A DNA stretch of 6,104 nucleotides. Source: Actinocrinis sp046724665. GTDB lineage: Bacteria; Actinomycetota; Actinomycetes; Streptomycetales; Catenulisporaceae. The stretch spans positions 1 through 6,104 of the forward strand of contig JBKOWZ010000215.1 in assembly GCA_046724665.1 (NCBI GenBank), given 5' to 3'. This document shows positions 5,582 through 6,104 of this stretch, piece by piece. Position numbers and translations under genes: made by a program. The stretch's first letter is position 1, and each line of letters opens with the position of its first letter. The notes under the pieces were generated by a model, which saw nothing but the letters and a program-made list of their open reading frames with translations, was not told the origin of the DNA and ran no database searches.

Positions 5582-5652
5582 CCCGGTGATCGGGTCTCGG
5601 CTCGCCGACGATCACAGTATGGTGATCGCCTAAGCACTGTCCGTGATCGGAC
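5582..5652. promoter_or_regulatory. Cluster of four GTGATCG elements with nested inverted repeats; candidate operator/promoter of the last gene
   Basis: The heptamer GTGATCG occurs at 5586-5592, 5622-5628 and 5643-5649, and inverted (CGATCAC) at 5609-5615. The middle two form a perfect 7-base inverted repeat with a 6-base centre (5609-5628). The outer two each sit inside their own short palindrome: CCCG-GTGAT-CGGG (5582-5594) and GTCCG-TGAT-CGGAC (5639-5652). A -10-like TATGGT (5618-5623) falls in the centre of the 7-base repeat, which would start a transcript near 5630 and give a leader of about 75 bases; no good -35 was found. A further ATCACC half-site lies at 5562-5567. The rest of 5468-5705 shows no gene. 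The arrangement suggests cooperative binding by a dimeric regulator of unknown identity. Confidence 0.5.
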
Positions 5653-5705
5653 CCACGCGGCGGCGCGGACGTCGAGACTGCGATCCGGAAGGCCTGAGCG
5701 GCGCT

Positions 5706-6104
5706 GTGAATACTCCAGAGTCCACGGATTCCTCGGGACGTGGTGCGGACCCCCGCCGTCGCGGCCCGTACGAGCCTCAGCCCTCTGCCGGCTCGTTCGA
5801 GCCCGGCGGCTACGAGGCCTGGTCCGGCGCTCATGCGGGTACCACCGACCTACTCGATTTCCCGCCGCTGCCGCCGTACGAGGACGACGAGCCCGGACCC
5901 GAGCCCGCGGGCAGCGGCGACGGTTCGGGCCTGCGGGTCTCCTCCGACGCCGAAGCCACGGCCCGGCTGCTGATCAAGCTGCCGTCAGAGCCGCCTCAGC
6001 CCTCGACGACGCTGCGTCCGCACGCCGCCTGGGAGGACCGCGACGACGCCGAGCTGCCCGACGGGGTTCCGGGACCGCGCCGCGGCGCCGCTCCGGCCGC
6101 GCCC
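5706..6104 (+). CDS. Partial protein with a disordered Pro/Gly/acidic N-terminus, function not recognised
   Basis: From GTG 5706 the frame stays open to the window edge (133 codons) with strong third-position G/C bias. The product begins MNTPESTDSSGRGADPRRRG and continues low in hydrophobic residues, rich in Pro, Gly, Asp and Glu (for example FPPLPPYEDDEPGPEPAG at about residues 52-69). One short segment that looks foldable is DAEATARLLIKLP (81-93). No domain is identifiable; such tails often precede a transmembrane segment or a cell-envelope or regulatory domain in actinobacterial proteins, which would lie outside the window. GGAAGG (5687-5692) is 13 bases upstream, a poor spacing. An earlier in-frame GTG at 5643 lies inside the GTGATCG cluster and would add an Arg-rich leader, so it is less likely; a TAA at 5631 closes the frame above it. 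Its upstream region is the most structured non-coding DNA in the window. Confidence 0.7.
   Translation, partial: MNTPESTDSSGRGADPRRRGPYEPQPSAGSFEPGGYEAWSGAHAGTTDLLDFPPLPPYEDDEPGPEPAGSGDGSGLRVSSDAEATARLLIKLPSEPPQPSTTLRPHAAWEDRDDAELPDGVPGPRRGAAPAAP

Overview
The window looks like ordinary chromosomal DNA from a high-GC actinobacterium. The reading frames have strongly G/C-ending codons. A complete mshB gene (mycothiol biosynthesis, a thiol pathway confined to Actinobacteria) fixes the phylum. An ECF sigma factor, an S9 dipeptidyl peptidase and a small actinobacterial primase/polymerase-like protein fit a Pseudonocardiales- or Streptomyces-type genome, but the genus cannot be fixed from the sequence. 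No mobile element, CRISPR array, rRNA or tRNA gene was seen.

Layout, left to right. (1) 1-742, minus strand: an ECF sigma factor whose stop codon overlaps (ATGA) the start of a downstream gene cut off by the window edge; that gene begins like the cytoplasmic head of a membrane protein. An ECF-type promoter candidate lies at 836-864, suggesting autoregulation. (2) 903-3029, minus: a full-length, signal-less dipeptidyl peptidase IV-type serine peptidase with all active-site residues in place. (3) 3075-3722, minus: a small protein of the bifunctional primase/polymerase (prim-pol) N-terminal family, apparently lacking a normal metal-binding acidic pair. (4) 3723-3879: a divergent promoter region with a GATAC-N3-GTATC palindrome and a -10 element placed for leaderless transcription of mshB. 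(5) 3880-5467, plus: mshB and, 7 bases later, a four-helix membrane protein with a repetitive hydrophilic N-terminal tail, as an apparent two-gene operon. (6) 5468-5705: a non-coding stretch with a hairpin that contains a second GATAC-N3-GTATC palindrome, followed by a cluster of four copies of GTGATCG. (7) 5706-6104, plus: the start of a Pro/Gly/acid-rich protein running off the window.

The best-supported biology is MshB making GlcN-Ins for mycothiol, cytosolic peptide turnover by the S9 peptidase, and an ECF sigma module with a probable co-transcribed membrane partner. I found no evidence for a wholly new multi-gene system. The least explained signals are the non-coding ones: the paired 13-bp palindromes flanking the mshB operon, the GTGATCG cluster before the last gene, the matched TANNNT-N6-ATG starts of mshB and the peptidase gene, and the 18-base tandem repeat with atypical codons in the membrane protein gene.
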